From: an uncultured Algimonas sp.
Lineage (GTDB): Bacteria; Pseudomonadota; Alphaproteobacteria; Caulobacterales; Maricaulaceae
Length of the DNA: 64,000 nt
Direction of reading: 5' to 3'
Assembly: GCF_947498175.1 (NCBI RefSeq)
Contig: NZ_CANMJB010000007.1
Coordinates: 42,862-106,861, forward strand
Position 1 is the stretch's first letter. The number at the start of each line of letters is the position of its first letter. The notes below the pieces were generated by a model, which had not been told where the DNA came from, made no database searches, and saw only the letters and a program-made list of their open reading frames with translations. The translations under genes were made by a program, and so were the position numbers. Shown here one piece after another: positions 62,119 to 64,000 of the stretch.

Positions 62119-62373
62119 ATGGGCCAGTTCCTGATCTGGTCGCTTGTCGGGTCTATCGGGCTGACCGTCGCGCTCAATCTCCTCCCCGCCCTGTTTCCCG
62201 ACGCCGCCGCCCGCGCCGAGCGCAAGCTCATGGAAGCCGTGCAATCGCAGCATGCCGACCGGACCGACCCGAACACGCCGCGCGTCAAGCTGTTCTTCCC
62301 GTGGAAAGCGATGCTGATCGGCTCGGTCGCGCTGACCGTCCTCGTCAACCTCGTCGGCCTGCTCGCGCGCTAG
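62119..62373 (+). CDS. Small two-helix membrane protein
   Basis: 84 residues from ATG 62119, two bases after the gpsA stop. A longer frame in the same phase opens at 61705 but that part is antisense-type text over gpsA. Two hydrophobic helices (about 3-25 and 60-82) surround a charged middle. No family is recognised. The tight spacing after gpsA supports it as a real last gene of the operon. Confidence 0.72.
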   Translation: MGQFLIWSLVGSIGLTVALNLLPALFPDAAARAERKLMEAVQSQHADRTDPNTPRVKLFFPWKAMLIGSVALTVLVNLVGLLAR

Positions 62374-62384
62374 CGCGGCTTTCG

Positions 62385-63011
62385 CTAGAGCGTCTTGGAC
62401 TTTCCCGCCTCGATCATGGGCAGGTCGAGCGGCATGAACTCCGTCTCGGTCGTGTGCTTGCGCGCTTTTTCGATCAGCGTCAGCCTGCCGTCCACGACCG
62501 CGACCAGCCGCCCGTTCGGCGCCAGCTGATCCATCACCTTGCCCGGCACGGCCCGCACGGCGCAGCCCAGCACGATCCGGTCGAACGGCGCCTGGCCCGG
62601 CCAGCCGTAACGCCCGTCGCCGTGGCGGATCTCGACATTGCGCAGGCCCAGTTCCGCCAGCGTCGCCTCCGCCGCTTCGACCAGCCCGGCATAGCGTTCG
62701 ACGGCATAGACGCGCCGCGCCCGCCGCGCCATGACGCCCGACATCCAGCCCGACCCGCCGCCGACCTCCAGCACCTTGGAGCGGTCCGTCAGCGCCAACA
62801 TCTGGACCAGCAGCGCCGCAGTGAGGGGGGGGCTGACCGTCTGCCCACAGGCGATGGGCAAGGTGATCTCCTCATAGGCGCGCTCATGCAGCGCCAGCGC
62901 GACGAAACGTTTGCGCGGCACTTCCTCCATGGCGCGCAGCACGTTCGCGTCGCTGATTCCGCGCGACCGCAGCCGCATGACCATGTCGATCAGGCGCGGA
63001 TCGAAACTCAC
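62385..63011 (-). CDS. pcm: Protein-L-isoaspartate O-methyltransferase family
   Basis: 208 residues: [39 protein letters not shown] (quoted by its ends [14 protein letters not shown] and [14 protein letters not shown]), a SAM-binding [17 protein letters not shown], and the downstream [15 protein letters not shown]. The family repairs isoaspartyl residues. The loop reads GGGSGW and the GQT motif ends SPP where GTGSGY and SQP are usual, so activity is likely but substrate may differ. It overlaps surE by four bases, a common pairing. Confidence 0.87.
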   Translation of the reverse strand: MSFDPRLIDMVMRLRSRGISDANVLRAMEEVPRKRFVALALHERAYEEITLPIACGQTVSPPLTAALLVQMLALTDRSKVLEVGGGSGWMSGVMARRARRVYAVERYAGLVEAAEATLAELGLRNVEIRHGDGRYGWPGQAPFDRIVLGCAVRAVPGKVMDQLAPNGRLVAVVDGRLTLIEKARKHTTETEFMPLDLPMIEAGKSKTL

Positions 63012-63778
63012 GGTTTCGACAGCTCCGCCGCCCCCAGCGACGCCAACGTGTCCGCGTGGGTCAGGTCCGTATGCAGCGGCGTGACCGAGATGAAGCCGTC
63101 ATAGATGGCGCGCAGGTCCGTGCCCGCATCCGGGTCCGACTTCTTCGCCCCGTAGGTCAGCCAGTAATAGTCGCCGCCGCGCGGATGGTCGCGTTTGTCG
63201 ATATGGCTCATCTGGAAGTCGCGCCGGCCCTGGCGCGTGAACTGCACCCCGCGGACGTCTTCGGGCGCCGCGTCCGGAAAATTGACGTTCAGCACGACGT
63301 CGGTTGGCCAACCGTTATCCAGCAAGCGGCGCACGACCGAGGCCCCGTGCGCTTCCGCCGTCTCCCACGGCAGCGAGGTCGCACCCTGGAAGCCGCGCGC
63401 CAGGCTCATCGCGATGGACGGCACGCCCATCTGCATGCCCTGCAAGGCGCCCGCGACCGTGCCCGAGAACGTCACGTCCTCGGCCAGGTTCTGCCCGCGA
63501 TTGACGCCCGACAGGACCAGGTCCGGCGGATGGTCCTCCAGCAGGTCGCGCATGGCGACGATGACGCTGTCCGTGGGCGTGCCCGTGACCGAATAGATCC
63601 GGTCGTCCAGATGCCTCAGCCGGACCGGATTGTGCAGCGACACGCCGCGCGAGGCCGCCGATTGCTCCGTATCCGGCGCGCAGACCCAGACATCGTCCGA
63701 GAGCTGCGCCGCGATCCGGCGCAGCACCTGCAACCCCGTGGCGCGCACGCCGTCATCATTGGTCAGAAGTATTCGCAT
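63008..63778 (-). CDS. surE: 5'/3'-nucleotidase SurE
   Basis: A stress-survival nucleotidase. 256 residues: [18 protein letters not shown] at the N-terminus with the metal-binding Asp pair, [17 protein letters not shown], and [21 protein letters not shown]. Normal length. It overlaps pcm by four bases and is the first gene of the pair; the 222 bases before it have no gene I support. Confidence 0.95.
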   Translation of the reverse strand: MRILLTNDDGVRATGLQVLRRIAAQLSDDVWVCAPDTEQSAASRGVSLHNPVRLRHLDDRIYSVTGTPTDSVIVAMRDLLEDHPPDLVLSGVNRGQNLAEDVTFSGTVAGALQGMQMGVPSIAMSLARGFQGATSLPWETAEAHGASVVRRLLDNGWPTDVVLNVNFPDAAPEDVRGVQFTRQGRRDFQMSHIDKRDHPRGGDYYWLTYGAKKSDPDAGTDLRAIYDGFISVTPLHTDLTHADTLASLGAAELSKP

Positions 63779-63932
63779 GGGTCGGCTCTAAGGCGGTTGG
63801 GCGGGTTTTGGAATGCCGCCGGACGGATGATCGCGGTTTTGGGTGGGAATATGGCATGTGGATAGGTGCGACCGGGCATCGGGGCCCCGGCGGGGTGTGT
63901 GTCGCGTCCTGGTTCGTGTCGGGTGACACGAG

Positions 63933-63999
63933 GCGCGGGCCCTGCCCCGTGACGGGGAAGGGAAAACAAGAACCATTTTCACGAAGGCAGGGCCCGCGC
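63933..63999. repeat. Inverted repeat at the window edge
   Basis: GCGCGGGCCCTGCC (63933-63946) and its exact complement GGCAGGGCCCGCGC (63986-63999) flank a 39-base middle. Inside and beside it are smaller hairpins (CCCCG-TGA-CGGGG; CGTGTC-GGGT-GACACG at 63915-63930). It resembles a dispersed palindromic element; the right side is cut by the window edge, so its full extent is unknown. Confidence 0.6.
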
Positions 64000-64000
64000 G

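Noticed and set aside
1..64000. CRISPR arrays, insertion sequences, prophage genes, rRNA
   Set aside because: No regularly spaced direct repeats, transposase, integrase or phage structural motifs and no rRNA-like sequence were seen.

Overview
The window is a stretch of GC-rich chromosome from an alphaproteobacterium, most likely a stalked or budding marine lineage of the Hyphomonadaceae/Maricaulales type. This rests on three things: a tolQRAB-pal-cpoB-tilS-ftsH block with folP close by; a hemC-hemD-Mic60-hemY cluster, an arrangement known from alphaproteobacteria; and a two-membrane-segment coiled-coil protein resembling the Caulobacter pole marker TipN. Coding density is high and 1-4 base overlaps are common. 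I see no rRNA, insertion sequence, prophage or CRISPR array. Taxonomy is an inference from gene content and order.

Layout. 1-13.99 kb: the start of pbpC and a bacterial alpha-2-macroglobulin, an Hpt phosphotransfer protein, a CPBP membrane protease, the TipN-like protein, an RluD-type pseudouridine synthase, a hydrolase, a GIY-YIG protein, tRNA-Leu(UAA), a CinA-like protein and an L,D-transpeptidase. 14.1-25.8 kb: a DMT transporter, thiD and folP; then an unfamiliar TonB/TolA-like gene that faces ftsH; then the cell-envelope block ftsH-tilS-cpoB-pal-tolB-tolA-tolR-tolQ, read leftwards. 26.1-38.9 kb: a catabolic region with an acyl-CoA ligase, acyl-CoA dehydrogenase, TonB-dependent receptor, thiolase, FadB/FadJ-type multifunctional enzyme, HSL-type esterase and Baeyer-Villiger-type monooxygenase. 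It looks like an uptake, activation and beta-oxidation set for fatty-acid-like or ketone/ester substrates. 39.0-48.0 kb: a SleB-type cell wall hydrolase, ppdK, glyS, a small lipoprotein, glyQ, a DUF2007 protein and a polyprenyl diphosphate synthase. 48.0-55.5 kb: a WecA/MraY-family transferase, ispE, a TPR lipoprotein, ETF-ubiquinone oxidoreductase (which takes electrons from acyl-CoA dehydrogenases), a RimB-RimK fusion, YggT and tRNA-Thr(CGU). 55.5-64 kb: hemY, Mic60-like, hemD and hemC leftwards; tsaD, a GST, gpsA and a small membrane protein rightwards; then pcm and surE leftwards and an inverted repeat at the window edge.

The most unusual signals are in glyS. The gene carries two in-frame insertions of a palindromic REP-like repeat (about residues 420-454 and 694-724), and between them lies a patch of about 240 bases at roughly 43% GC by hand count, well below the GC-rich flanks. 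This looks like a mosaic gene. Second is the 300-residue protein at 16.7-17.6 kb. It has an N-terminal S-x3-H membrane anchor like TolA and TonB but an unrecognised four-cysteine periplasmic domain, and it lies beside the Tol genes. Other points of interest are the RimB-RimK fusion, paired palindromes in the lipid-catabolism promoters, and a structured convergent intergenic region at 36.0-36.5 kb.

Several starts were moved from the longest open frame. The reason in each case was a signal peptide, family N-terminus, ribosome binding site or operon overlap. All function calls come from reading motifs and architecture by eye; no database search was possible.
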